DNA of 63,052 bases from an uncultured Thermomicrobiales bacterium (lineage in GTDB: Bacteria > Chloroflexota > Chloroflexia > Thermomicrobiales > CADCWN01). A program made the translations under genes and the position numbers. Shown piece after piece: positions 1-8,450 of the stretch (positions within the stretch are counted from its first letter, which is position 1; each line of letters begins with the position of its first letter). The notes beneath the pieces were generated by a model. That model saw only the letters and a program-made list of their open reading frames with translations, did not search any database and was not told the origin of the DNA. The stretch is taken from NCBI GenBank assembly GCA_902806415.1, contig CADCWN010000120.1, forward strand, positions 1 through 63,052, in the 5' to 3' direction.

Positions 1-111
1 ATGCGGCACTATCGCAAGTGTGCGTACGATACAGCGACGGGAGAAATGATCGCGGGCGCAACATCAGGATGAAAGAGGCGTTCCAGCGGATCGGCACCAC
101 TCTCATAACTA

Positions 112-2256
112 ATGGGATATGTCGTTTGTGCGCGACCGGGCGATGATGCGGGATCGCGCGTGAGTTCGGGTGCGCGCCACATCGATCCGGTCGGCCCGAT
201 ACGTCGGTGGACACGCCTGTGCGAATTGCTGGCCTTCGCGACCCTCCTCGCCCTCTCCCTCTGGTTGCGCGTCCGCGATCTCGATCGCCTGCCGCCCGGA
301 CTCCACTTCGATGAGGCGGCCTACGGCTTGCTCGCCGAGCGCGTCCGGGCCAGGCAGTTCGCGGCCTTCTTCAGCGAGTTCAATGGCCGCGAGCCGCTCT
401 ACGTCTACTTCGTTGCCCTGGCACAACTCGCCCTCGGCAATACAATCCTGGCCGAGCGCCTCCCCGCCGCCCTCGTCGGCACTGCGACGATCGCCGCCGT
501 CTTCTTCGCCATCCGCGAACTCTTCGCCGACACACCGCGCGCGCGACGGCTCGCCTGGCTCGCAGCCCTCGCCGTCGCCGCCTCGTTCTGGTCGCTCCAC
601 GTCAGCCGCCAGGGCGAGCGCGCGGGCCTGGTCCCGCTTGTCGGCGCGCTGGCGCTCGGCGTGACCTGGCGGGCCTTCCGCACACGCCAGACCCGCTGGT
701 TGCTCGCGGGCGGGCTCCTGAGCGGCCTGACGCTCTACACCTATCTGGCGGCGCGCTTCTTCCCGCTCCTGGCCGTGATCTGCGCGGGATATTTTCTGCT
801 GCGCCAGCGTGCCCTCCTGCGCGGCGCGCGACCGCGCGCCCGGCGACGCGGCTGGCATGAGTTCGGCCTGCACTGGCGCAGGCCGGTCGCCCTCTGGCTC
901 GGCGTGGCCTTCCTCGCTGCGGCACCCCTCGCCTTGCATTTCCTGCTCCACCCCGCCGACCTGATCGAGCGCACCGGCCAGGTCAGCGCGCTGGCTCGCG
1001 GCGGGCTGCCGCAGATCGCGCGCAACCTCCTGGATGGCGCGCGGATGCTGACGATCGGCGGCTCGGGCGACTTGAAGTACACCTTGCCCGGTCGCCCGAT
1101 CTTCGACCCGCTCTCGGGGCTGCTCTGCTACCTGGGCCTCGCGGTCTGCCTCGCGCGCGCCCGGCGGAGCGCCCCGCACGCCGCCCTGCTCGGCTGGTTC
1201 GGCGTCATGTTCCTCCCGGCGATCCTCTCGGTCGAGGGGAATCACCCGCTCCGCGCCTTCGGCATCCTGCCCGCCGTGATGGGCCTCTGGGCCGTCGGCG
1301 CGGACGCCGCCTGGGAGGCGCTGGCGCGGCGCCTCGGTCGCGTGGGATGGGCGCTCGGGCTGGCGCTGCTCGCCGCCCTGCTGCTCGGCGGCTTCGGCCT
1401 CGCCTACCGCGATTACTTCGGTCGCTGGGCGGGCGATCCCCGGCTCTACGGGGCGATGGACGGCGAATACGCCGACCTCGCCGCCTATCTGCGCACCCTG
1501 CCCGACGACGGCACGCCGCGCGTCATCGCCGCCGAGGCGCTCGACTACCCCACGATCGTCTACCTCAATCCCGCCGCGCGCGACTATGGCTGGGTCGATC
1601 CGAGCCAGGGGCTGCTCATCCCCGCCGCCGCCCGCGCCGGCGGGCGACTCGAATATATCGTCCCCGACCGCGTGATCGGCACGCGCGCTGTCCCCGACAA
1701 TTGGCACGCAGCACTCGGAGTAATGCCGGAGATCGTGCCATTCCGCAACGCCGCCGGGCGACCCGTGGGCAAACGCTACATCTTCACGCTGCCACCGACC
1801 TTCGCCCCGGAGCGTTTCGTCCCGCCCGATCGCGCCTGCCCAGGGAGCGGGGCCGATTTCAACGGCGACCTGACCCTGCTCGGCTGGCAGACTCCCGCCA
1901 CCACGATGCCCGGCGCGACGGTGCCGTTAACCTTGTTCTGGGAGGCCAATCGCCCCAGCCGCCCCTCCTGGCAAATCTTCGCCCATCTCGTCGCCGCGCC
2001 AGACGCACCGAATCGCCTGGCGCAGCAGGATGCCAACGGTGCCTTCGCGCGCGGGCTGGCCCCCGGCGATCTCGTGATCGGCCGCTATCAACTCGCCCTC
2101 GATCCCGCCGCCCCCCCTGGCCCGACCCTCCTACAAATCGGCCTCTACGATCTCGACAGCGCGCGCCATCCCCGCGCGCCGCTGCTCACCGCGTCATGTC
2201 GCGCCAACCCGGCGCGCAACACGGTTATCCTACGGGGGCCAACAATCGGACCATGA
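112..2256 (+). CDS. GT39/ArnT-like multi-membrane glycosyltransferase
   Basis: This is an integral membrane glycosyltransferase of the GT39/PMT-ArnT type, expected to move a sugar from a polyprenyl-phosphate donor to an acceptor on the outer face of the membrane. The first loop after the first membrane segment holds LPPGLHFDEAAYG, the acidic pair typical of this fold. About ten further hydrophobic segments follow up to roughly residue 440. A soluble beta-rich domain fills the last 250 residues. An in-frame stop lies just upstream of the ATG, so 112 is the earliest start; a GTG at 160 is possible. The ribosome site is weak for both. Donor and acceptor cannot be told from sequence. It lies upstream of an S-layer-homology gene. 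Confidence 0.8.
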   Translation: MGYVVCARPGDDAGSRVSSGARHIDPVGPIRRWTRLCELLAFATLLALSLWLRVRDLDRLPPGLHFDEAAYGLLAERVRARQFAAFFSEFNGREPLYVYFVALAQLALGNTILAERLPAALVGTATIAAVFFAIRELFADTPRARRLAWLAALAVAASFWSLHVSRQGERAGLVPLVGALALGVTWRAFRTRQTRWLLAGGLLSGLTLYTYLAARFFPLLAVICAGYFLLRQRALLRGARPRARRRGWHEFGLHWRRPVALWLGVAFLAAAPLALHFLLHPADLIERTGQVSALARGGLPQIARNLLDGARMLTIGGSGDLKYTLPGRPIFDPLSGLLCYLGLAVCLARARRSAPHAALLGWFGVMFLPAILSVEGNHPLRAFGILPAVMGLWAVGADAAWEALARRLGRVGWALGLALLAALLLGGFGLAYRDYFGRWAGDPRLYGAMDGEYADLAAYLRTLPDDGTPRVIAAEALDYPTIVYLNPAARDYGWVDPSQGLLIPAAARAGGRLEYIVPDRVIGTRAVPDNWHAALGVMPEIVPFRNAAGRPVGKRYIFTLPPTFAPERFVPPDRACPGSGADFNGDLTLLGWQTPATTMPGATVPLTLFWEANRPSRPSWQIFAHLVAAPDAPNRLAQQDANGAFARGLAPGDLVIGRYQLALDPAAPPGPTLLQIGLYDLDSARHPRAPLLTASCRANPARNTVILRGPTIGP

Positions 2257-2545
2257 CGCGATCCCGACGAGGCAGACCAAGCAAGGGGCCAACGATGATG
2301 GCGACAATGCCGCCCCCCTCGCGGGTGAGATGCTGGCACCGGCTCCTCGCGCCGCGCGGCGTCCTCTTACCCGCCTTGCACGAGCTCACGACAATCCTGC
2401 CCACACCCCCCACATAACGACGCTGCTCTTCGTAGAAATGCTCATCCAACGCAACCGAATGTCCCTTCACACGTCTTATGCGCAGACACTTTGGCCGTTT
2501 GCCGATGTATCCGTGCGCCTCCCTGGCGCGACGAGAAGGATCAGG

Positions 2546-3373
2546 ATGAGCGACCCGATCACCCGCGATGATCTCCTCGCCCTGCGGGACGAGTACGATC
2601 GGAAACTCGGCGCACTCCAGGCCGAAGTGACGACCCTCCGTCGCCGCGCGCGGCGACGCGGACACCCGTTGCTGCTCCTCCTACCCGTCGTGCTGCTCGT
2701 TGCCTTCGTGCCGTTCTCGCTCGCCGCCGCCGCCCCGGTCTTCAGTGACCTCGGCTCCGCCGCCCCGGTCCACCAGCCGGATATCCAAACGATCGGCGAC
2801 CTGGGGATTACCACCGGCTTCGAGGATCCCAACGATCCCAACGCGCGCCTCTATAACCCGACCGATCTCGTCACGCGCCAGGAAATGGCCTCGTTCCTCG
2901 CCCGCACTGCCAGGCTGGTGCGCACCGCCAGGAGCAATCCAGGTCCGTACACGCGCGACACCAACGAATTCACCATCACAAAGGTTTTGAATATCGACAC
3001 GACGTTCGATCCGATTGTGACGGTCAGCATCACTGCGCCGACTGCCGGCTTCGTGATCATCAGCAGCACAGTCGGCGTCTCGATCGAGGGGACCGGCACG
3101 GTCAGTCTCGTCCGTTTGCGCGACGCCGCCTCGCCCACCGGACCTGCCTCCCCGACTCTCACTGCGGCGACCAATAGCGGTCCTGCTGCAACCACCGCAG
3201 TGGCTACCACGCTCAGCCCGACCTATGTCTTCCCCGTCGCCGCCGCGCAGCGCTCGTTCACGCTAGAAGCGCAAAAGTCGGGACCCGGTACGGTTAAAGC
3301 CTACGACGGCGTCATCACCGCTATCTTCGTCCCCTTCGGTTCGAGTGGGGCGAGGGTGCTCGAAGGCGAATAG
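2546..3373 (+). CDS. S-layer homology (SLH) domain protein, membrane-anchored
   Basis: The protein starts with a short charged cytoplasmic stretch that looks coiled-coil (DEYDRKLGALQAEVTTLRRR), then one strong membrane segment around residues 38-58, then an SLH motif: DIQTIGDLGITTGFEDP followed by YNPTDLVTRQEMASFLAR. SLH motifs bind cell-wall polymers, so this is probably an envelope-anchored surface protein. The remaining 150 residues are Thr/Ala/Val-rich and beta-like, without a family I recognise. The ATG at 2546 was chosen because AGAAGGA lies just upstream; the frame stays open further 5'. The 289 bases before it hold no other gene I can support. A hairpin follows the stop. Confidence 0.75.
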   Translation: MSDPITRDDLLALRDEYDRKLGALQAEVTTLRRRARRRGHPLLLLLPVVLLVAFVPFSLAAAAPVFSDLGSAAPVHQPDIQTIGDLGITTGFEDPNDPNARLYNPTDLVTRQEMASFLARTARLVRTARSNPGPYTRDTNEFTITKVLNIDTTFDPIVTVSITAPTAGFVIISSTVGVSIEGTGTVSLVRLRDAASPTGPASPTLTAATNSGPAATTAVATTLSPTYVFPVAAAQRSFTLEAQKSGPGTVKAYDGVITAIFVPFGSSGARVLEGE

Positions 3374-3430
3374 CCTCCGTAGTCAGGCGTGCGGCGCGTG
3401 CCACTCTCCCTCCATCCCAATAGGGCAACT

Positions 3431-3465
3431 CAGCGGCGAGGCGTTTCGCAGACGCCCCGCCGCTG
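3431..3465 (+). terminator. Hairpin after the SLH gene
   Basis: A 14-bp stem with one mismatch (CAGCGGCGAGGCGT against ACGCCCCGCCGCTG) has a 7-nt loop. It lies 57 bases after the SLH stop codon and before the M42 peptidase. There is no clean T-run, so it is a likely but not certain intrinsic terminator. Confidence 0.5.
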
Positions 3466-3530
3466 TGCTATTAATGTCGCGTTGGTCGTGTTGACGCGGG
3501 GGAGAAAAGCCCGCCATCGGGAGGGGAATT

Positions 3531-4586
3531 ATGCGCCTCGATCTGTTGAAGCGGCTCACGGAGGCCGCCGGTATCCCCGGCTACGAGGATCGCCTCCGGG
3601 CGATCGTCGGGCCGGAACTGGAAGCGGTCTGCGACGAGGTCTCGGTCGACGCCCTCGGCAATGTGGTCGGCGTCAAGCGCGGGACCGGGGCGGAGCCGCG
3701 TCGCAAGGTGATGGTGGCCGGCCACATCGACGAGATCGGCTTCATGGTGAAGTACATCTCCGACGAGGGCTTCTTGCGGCTCCAGTCGCTCGGCGGCTTC
3801 GACCCGCGCGCCCTCTTCCAGCAGCGCGTGATGGTCCACGCCGGCGACGGCCAGAGCTATCGCGGCGTCCTCGCCCCCGCCGCCAAGCCGGCCCACCTGC
3901 TCAGCGAGGCCGAGCGGGGGAAATCGCCGCAACTCAGCGAGTTGTATGTCGATCTGGCGCTGCCGGGTGAGAAGGTCAAGGCGGCGGTCGGGATCGGCGA
4001 CATGGTGACGCTCGACCGCACGACCGAGGAGATCGGTGACTGTGTTATCGGCAAGGCGATGGATGATCGCCTGTCGGTCTTCGTGATGATCGAGGCGATG
4101 CGCGCCCTCCGCGAGACGACCTGCGACATCTACGTCGTGGCGACGACGCAGGAGGAGGTCGGGCTGCGCGGCGCGACCACCTCCGCCTACGCGATCGCCC
4201 CCGATATCTCGATCGCCCTCGACGTGACCCTGGCGATGGATCTGCCGGGCGGCGCGCCCGAAGACCGGATCACGAAACTCGGTGGCGGCACGGCGATCAA
4301 GCTGATGGATTCCGCCTCGATCTCCCACCCGAAGCTGGTCCGCTTCTTCCGCGATGTTGCCGAGCGGGAGGGGATCCCGCACCAGCTCGAAATTTTGCCG
4401 CGCGGCGGCACCGACGCCGGGGCGATGCAGCGCGTGCGCGGCGGCAGCGCCGCGATCACCCTCTCCACCCCGACCCGCTACGTCCACACCGTCAACGAGA
4501 TGGTCCACAAGACCGATGTGCAGGCGGGGATCGATCTCCTCGCCCGCGTCCTCGAACGCGCCCACGAGATCGACACCGCCCTCTAA
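3531..4586 (+). CDS. M42 family metallopeptidase (glutamyl aminopeptidase type)
   Basis: A cytosolic dinuclear zinc or cobalt aminopeptidase of family M42, which trims peptides from the N-terminus and usually forms a tetrahedral dodecamer. The metal and catalytic residues are visible: VAGHIDEIGF (His65, Asp67), KAMDDRLSVF (bridging Asp about 179), TTQEEVGLRG (catalytic and ligand Glu 208/209), ALDVT (Asp231) and the last ligand in PTRYVHTVNEMV. The usual GGTDAGAMQ segment is also present. The length of 351 residues is normal. GGGAGGGGAATT precedes the ATG. It appears to be a single-gene unit between two hairpins. Confidence 0.9.
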   Translation: MRLDLLKRLTEAAGIPGYEDRLRAIVGPELEAVCDEVSVDALGNVVGVKRGTGAEPRRKVMVAGHIDEIGFMVKYISDEGFLRLQSLGGFDPRALFQQRVMVHAGDGQSYRGVLAPAAKPAHLLSEAERGKSPQLSELYVDLALPGEKVKAAVGIGDMVTLDRTTEEIGDCVIGKAMDDRLSVFVMIEAMRALRETTCDIYVVATTQEEVGLRGATTSAYAIAPDISIALDVTLAMDLPGGAPEDRITKLGGGTAIKLMDSASISHPKLVRFFRDVAEREGIPHQLEILPRGGTDAGAMQRVRGGSAAITLSTPTRYVHTVNEMVHKTDVQAGIDLLARVLERAHEIDTAL

Positions 4587-4604
4587 TTCGGCATAGTCGC
4601 ATGA

Positions 4605-4638
4605 TGGTCGGGCGGGGCTGAGTGGCCCCGCCCGACCA
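4605..4638 (+). terminator. Hairpin terminator after M42 peptidase
   Basis: A perfect 14-bp stem (TGGTCGGGCGGGGC with GCCCCGCCCGACCA) and a 6-nt loop start 19 bases after the peptidase stop. It is GC-rich and has only a weak T tail. Confidence 0.6.
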
Positions 4639-4734
4639 CGTCTACAAGTCCCTTGCCTCCCCGCCCCTCAATACCTACCTTTGCCCCATTAAGTGCGCTG
4701 GATTCGAGGCGAGCCTGCCTGAAAGGAATCTCCG

Positions 4735-5226
4735 ATGACAATTGTTCTGCGCGACGTGACCAAAGAGAACTGGCAGGAATGCCTCAGACTCAAGCTGGCG
4801 CCCGAGCAGGAGCATTTCGTCGCCTCCAACGCCTACTCGCTGGCCGAGTCGAAGTTCATGCCAACATTCATCCCCCAGGCGATCTATGCGCGGGATGTCG
4901 CGGGCGACGCCACTGCAAGCGAAAGGCTGGTCGGCTTCGTGATGTATGGCTATTACCCGGACGGCGAGGCCCCGTTCGGCCTCCGTCACTGGATCTTCCG
5001 GCTAATGATCGATCGCGAGCAGCAAGGGCGCGGTTACGGTGCGGCGGCCCTGCGCATGGTCCTCGCCCGCCTGGAAGCCGACCCCGCCTGCCCCGACGTG
5101 CTGATCGGCTACGAACCGGACAACCTCGTGGCCGCGAAGCTCTATGGCCGCCTCGGCTTCGCGCCGTTCGGCACCGCGCCCTGGGGCGAGACGGTCCTGC
5201 GGCGCGAGACGCCCACGCCTGTCTGA
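4735..5226 (+). CDS. GNAT family N-acetyltransferase
   Basis: A single-domain GCN5-related acetyltransferase of 163 residues. The acetyl-CoA pyrophosphate loop is seen as QQGRGYGAAALRM, preceded by the beta-strand HWIFRLMIDR and followed by LIGYEPDNLVAAKLYGRLGF, the typical motif B. The N-terminal half (NWQECLRLKLAPEQEHFVA) resembles diamine or spermidine acetyltransferases of the BltD type, but the substrate is not certain. GAAAGGAATCTCCG precedes the ATG. A hairpin around 5251-5274 follows the gene. Confidence 0.85.
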   Translation: MTIVLRDVTKENWQECLRLKLAPEQEHFVASNAYSLAESKFMPTFIPQAIYARDVAGDATASERLVGFVMYGYYPDGEAPFGLRHWIFRLMIDREQQGRGYGAAALRMVLARLEADPACPDVLIGYEPDNLVAAKLYGRLGFAPFGTAPWGETVLRRETPTPV

Positions 5227-5250
5227 ACGCGGCAGTTGCCGGTCATTAGC

Positions 5251-5274
5251 GCGAGATACGCTGTCGTATCGCGT
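5251..5274 (+). terminator. Short hairpin after the GNAT gene
   Basis: GATACG pairs with CGTATC across a CTGT loop, with further partial pairing outside it. It sits 25 bases after the acetyltransferase stop codon. A TATACT hexamer follows at 5283-5288 and may be the -10 box for the downstream membrane gene, but I see no matching -35 box. Confidence 0.35.
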
Positions 5275-5448
5275 GTCGCTGCTATACTTCCGCAGATTCG
5301 CGGGTCCGATAGTTCTGTAGCTGGTGGCCCATTATGACGATGCAGATCGCGCTCATTCGTGCGCGGTGATAGGGCGCGGGGAGGGCGAGTGATCCGGGCG
5401 CGGGCGGGGAGAATCGGGGGGCAGCGCGACGAAGCCCCCCGAGCGAGG

Positions 5449-7617
5449 ATGCAATCCGGGGCCATCGGTGCGCTGCGCGCCTTCGTCACTGCCCGCTGGG
5501 CAGAGATAACTTGTGCCCTCATCCTCCTGCTGATGGCCGTGGCGCTCGTCCGCAGCTTGCCGCACCACACGATCACCACCGACGAGACGGTCCACATCCC
5601 GGCGGGCTACGCGAACTGGAATCGCCACGATTTCGCCCCGAACAATGAGCACCCGCCCCTCGCCAAACTCTGGGCGACCCTGCCCTGGCTCGTCCTCGAC
5701 CCGCCCGAGCCGCCGCTCACCCAGGCGACAACACCCGCGAAACGGACGATCGATACCGGGCGCTACTTCTGGCAACTGAATGCCGACAGGATGGCGGACC
5801 TCCTCTTCTGGGCGCGCGTGCCGATGATCGGGCTCACCCTCCTGCTCGGCGCGCTGATCTTCGGCTGCGGTCGGCGACTCTTCGGCCCACGCGCGGGGTT
5901 GCTGGCGGTGGCCCTCTTCAGCCTAGAGCCGACCGTGCTGGCCCACGGCCCGATCGTCCACACCGATATCCCCGCCTCGGTCGCCTATCTCGGCTGGTGG
6001 GCGGCGCTGGCCCACTACGCGGCGCGACCATCCTGGCGGCGCGCGACTATCGTGGGGTTGGTGAGCGGCGCAGCGCTCGCGACGAAGTACAACCTCCTGG
6101 TCCTGCTGCCGCTCGGGGCGCTGGCACTGGCGATCCTCTGGCTGCTCGCCCCGCGTCGCGGCGGCGCGCGGACGCCGATCGTCGCCCACGGCGCGATCAT
6201 CGCCCTACTCATCCTGCTCGTCGTCAATGCGGTCTACTTCTTCGGTCGGCAACCGCTGACCGCGACCGACATCGCCTGGCTACGCGACGACGACCCGGCG
6301 CGGGCCGCGTGGGTGCTGCCGCTGATGCGCGCGCTCACACCGCTCGTGCCGCCCTACTATCAGTTGGGCGCCTACACCGTCCTGACCCACAATGCCGACG
6401 GCCACCCGGCGGGACTGCTCGGGGAGTTCAGCACACAGGGCTGGTGGTACTACTTCCCGGTCGCCTTCGCGCTGAAAACGACGCTGCCATTCCTCCTGCT
6501 GACGTTGGCGGGGCTCGGCTGGGCGCTCTGGCGTCTCCTGCGGGCGCGTGACTGGCGCTTTCTCCTGATCCTCGGGCCGCTCGCCATTTTCGCCGCCAGC
6601 ACGATGAGCAGCCAGATCAATATCGGCGTCCGCCACTTCCTGCCGGTCTTCCCATTCTGCTTCCTCCTTGCTGGCGCGCTGCTGAACCGGCTGCTGGGCA
6701 AGCTCAGCCAACGGCCACAGCGGCAGAAGGCCGGGGCAAGGTTTCGCACGATCGCCGGTCTAATCCTTGTAGCCCTGCTCCTCGGCTGGCAGGCGGTCGA
6801 GTCGGTGCGGGCCTACCCGGACGATCTCAGCTACCTGAACGGTTTGGCCAGCGCCGAGCCGCGCTGGTACTACCTCTCCGACTCGAATGTCGAGTGGGGC
6901 CAGGATGTCGGCGCGCTGGCGGACTATCTGCACGCGCGGGGCGAGACGACGGTGCGCGCGGCAATCGCCACCCCGGAGACGCTCGGACTCCTCGGGATCA
7001 CGCCGGTCGATCTCCTCTCGGCCGAGTCCGCCACCGCGCCGCCGACGCGTTACATCGCGATCGGTGCCAGCTTCCTCAACGGCTCGGTGATCGACGTGAC
7101 CCGCCCCGGTTATAATCAGGATGCGCTCGCCGCCTATCGGCTCCGCGCGCCGGAGGTCGTCTTCGGCGGTTCGATCTATCTCTACCGCGCCGAGAGCCTC
7201 CCGAATCCGCCGGCGCTGGTCGCGCCGCTCCCCGAGGGCGCGTACCGGGCCGCGATCGGCGTGCGCGACGGGCCGGAGACCCTGCGCCCCGGCGAGGTGC
7301 GCACGCTGCGGCTGCGGGTCACCAACGAGGGCGCAGTCGCCTGGCCCGCGACGGGCGCGGACGACGCGCGGAACCAGTTGCGGATCGGCAACCGCTGGCT
7401 AGTGCCGGGCAGCGGCGCGGTCGCGCAGGATGATGGGCGCAACGCGCTCACCTTCGCGATCCTGCCGGGTGAGACGGGCGACCTCCAATTGACCATCACC
7501 GCGCCGCAACAGCCGGGCGACTACACCCTGGAGATCGACATGGTGCAGGAGGGGGTCGCGTGGTTCGGCGCGCGGGGCGGGACGCCGACCCGAGTCGCCG
7601 TTCGCGTCAGGCCGTAG
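5449..7617 (+). CDS. GT39/ArnT-like membrane glycosyltransferase with C-terminal beta domain
   Basis: A second polytopic GT39-type glycosyltransferase. The first periplasmic loop carries TTDETVHIPAGYANW, where the Asp-Glu pair matches the acidic catalytic pair of the family, and NNEHPPLAKLW, a motif common in bacterial PMT-like proteins. About ten membrane segments follow up to residue 460. The region after residue 600 is soluble and ends in an Ig-like beta domain (RTLRLRVTNEGAVAWP...). The ATG at 5449 with GAGCGAGG before it is preferred; the frame stays open to 5359. Envelope glycan or S-layer glycosylation is a reasonable role, but the substrate is unknown. Confidence 0.8.
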   Translation: MQSGAIGALRAFVTARWAEITCALILLLMAVALVRSLPHHTITTDETVHIPAGYANWNRHDFAPNNEHPPLAKLWATLPWLVLDPPEPPLTQATTPAKRTIDTGRYFWQLNADRMADLLFWARVPMIGLTLLLGALIFGCGRRLFGPRAGLLAVALFSLEPTVLAHGPIVHTDIPASVAYLGWWAALAHYAARPSWRRATIVGLVSGAALATKYNLLVLLPLGALALAILWLLAPRRGGARTPIVAHGAIIALLILLVVNAVYFFGRQPLTATDIAWLRDDDPARAAWVLPLMRALTPLVPPYYQLGAYTVLTHNADGHPAGLLGEFSTQGWWYYFPVAFALKTTLPFLLLTLAGLGWALWRLLRARDWRFLLILGPLAIFAASTMSSQINIGVRHFLPVFPFCFLLAGALLNRLLGKLSQRPQRQKAGARFRTIAGLILVALLLGWQAVESVRAYPDDLSYLNGLASAEPRWYYLSDSNVEWGQDVGALADYLHARGETTVRAAIATPETLGLLGITPVDLLSAESATAPPTRYIAIGASFLNGSVIDVTRPGYNQDALAAYRLRAPEVVFGGSIYLYRAESLPNPPALVAPLPEGAYRAAIGVRDGPETLRPGEVRTLRLRVTNEGAVAWPATGADDARNQLRIGNRWLVPGSGAVAQDDGRNALTFAILPGETGDLQLTITAPQQPGDYTLEIDMVQEGVAWFGARGGTPTRVAVRVRP

Positions 7618-7653
7618 CCGAGGGGATCGACAGGGAAGAGAAGGGAGGGACCG

Positions 7654-8241
7654 ATGGCTCGCATCGCCTGGGTCGAGGACGCCGACGCCACCGGGCCGGT
7701 CGCGGAGGCGTTCGCGCGGATCAGGGAGACGTCGCAGTCCGGCACGGTGGCCGACATCCTCCGCACGATGAGCCTGCGCCCCGATTTCATGCTGGCGATC
7801 GACGCCGCCTCGCGGATGCATTTCTCCGATGGCGCGCTGAGCCGCGCGCACCACGAGATGATCGCCTCCTACGTCGCCGCCCTCAACCGGTGCCACTATT
7901 GACTGAGCAGCCATGCGTGGTTCCTGCAGTTGCAGGGCGAGGAATACGGCGAGACCGCGCGGGCGATCCGCGACGGCGACTTAGACAGCGCCCCTCTCGC
8001 CCCGGCGGAGCGCCTGCTGCTCGACTTCATCGGCACGCTGACGCTGCACGCCTACCGGATCACCGATCGCCAGATCCAGGGGCTGCGCGACGCCGGGTGG
8101 ACCGACCCGCAGATCGCCGAGGCGGTCTATGTCGGTGCCCTCTTCAGTCTGTTCGTTCGCCTCGCCGATGCGTTCGACATCCACCCGCCCGCGCGCTACG
8201 ACGAGGCTGGCGTGCCGGGGGTACTCGCGCGGGCGGACTGA
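7654..8241 (+). CDS. AhpD-like (carboxymuconolactone decarboxylase family) selenoprotein, Sec at codon 83
   Basis: Read straight through the TGA at 7900-7902, this frame gives a 195-residue protein of the peroxidase-related AhpD family. The family proton relay is intact only if TGA is selenocysteine: Glu68, Cys80, Sec83 and His87 reproduce the AhpD spacing Glu118-Cys130-Cys133-His137. Around it the sequence reads ALNRCHY-U-LSSHAW, where homologues have CxYC. The frame continues for 112 more family-like codons (LLLDFIGTLTLHAYRITDRQ, DPQIAEAVYVGALFSLFVR). A SECIS-like hairpin lies at the right distance after the TGA. GAAGGGAGGGA precedes the ATG. The expected role is thiol/selenol hydroperoxide reduction in the cytoplasm. 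Nonsense mutation is the alternative, but it would have to hit exactly the redox codon. Confidence 0.85.
7922..7937 (+). promoter_or_regulatory. Candidate bacterial SECIS element
   Basis: Bases CCTGC (7923-7927) pair with GCAGG (7932-7936) around the loop AGTT, extended by a T-G wobble at 7922/7937. The loop begins 25 nt after the TGA and has G as its second base, as expected of bacterial SECIS hairpins, where SelB needs a G in the first two loop positions 16-37 nt from the UGA. It lies inside the coding region, as bacterial SECIS elements do. Confidence 0.75.
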
Positions 8242-8312
8242 GGATGGCGCGGGCGCAGCGGGGGCCGTTTCCCTGGGCCAATTGCCCCCTTCGCGCCCGG
8301 TACGTCCGGCCC

Positions 8313-8342
8313 TTGTTCGTACGGCGGAGCCTTTGGTATCCT
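8313..8342 (+). promoter_or_regulatory. Candidate sigma-70 promoter for lon
   Basis: TTGTTC (8313-8318) and TATCCT (8337-8342) are separated by 18 bases and lie about 110 bases before the lon start. The match is moderate. I see no CIRCE or other heat-shock operator nearby. Confidence 0.35.
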
Positions 8343-8450
8343 TGTTCCGATGCGGCAGCGCGCGAGGGGAGGACGCCACGCGCGCTGCTCTCTTTACGAA
8401 AGGCGCACCGGCCATTTTGCGCCACCCCCTACAGATAAAGTGAGTTTCCG

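Noticed and set aside
7654..8241. Reading the AhpD-like gene as a nonsense-mutated pseudogene or as two genes
   Set aside because: The TGA is at the only position where Sec is chemically expected, a SECIS-type hairpin follows at the right distance, and the downstream half is free of decay. The second half has no ribosome site of its own.
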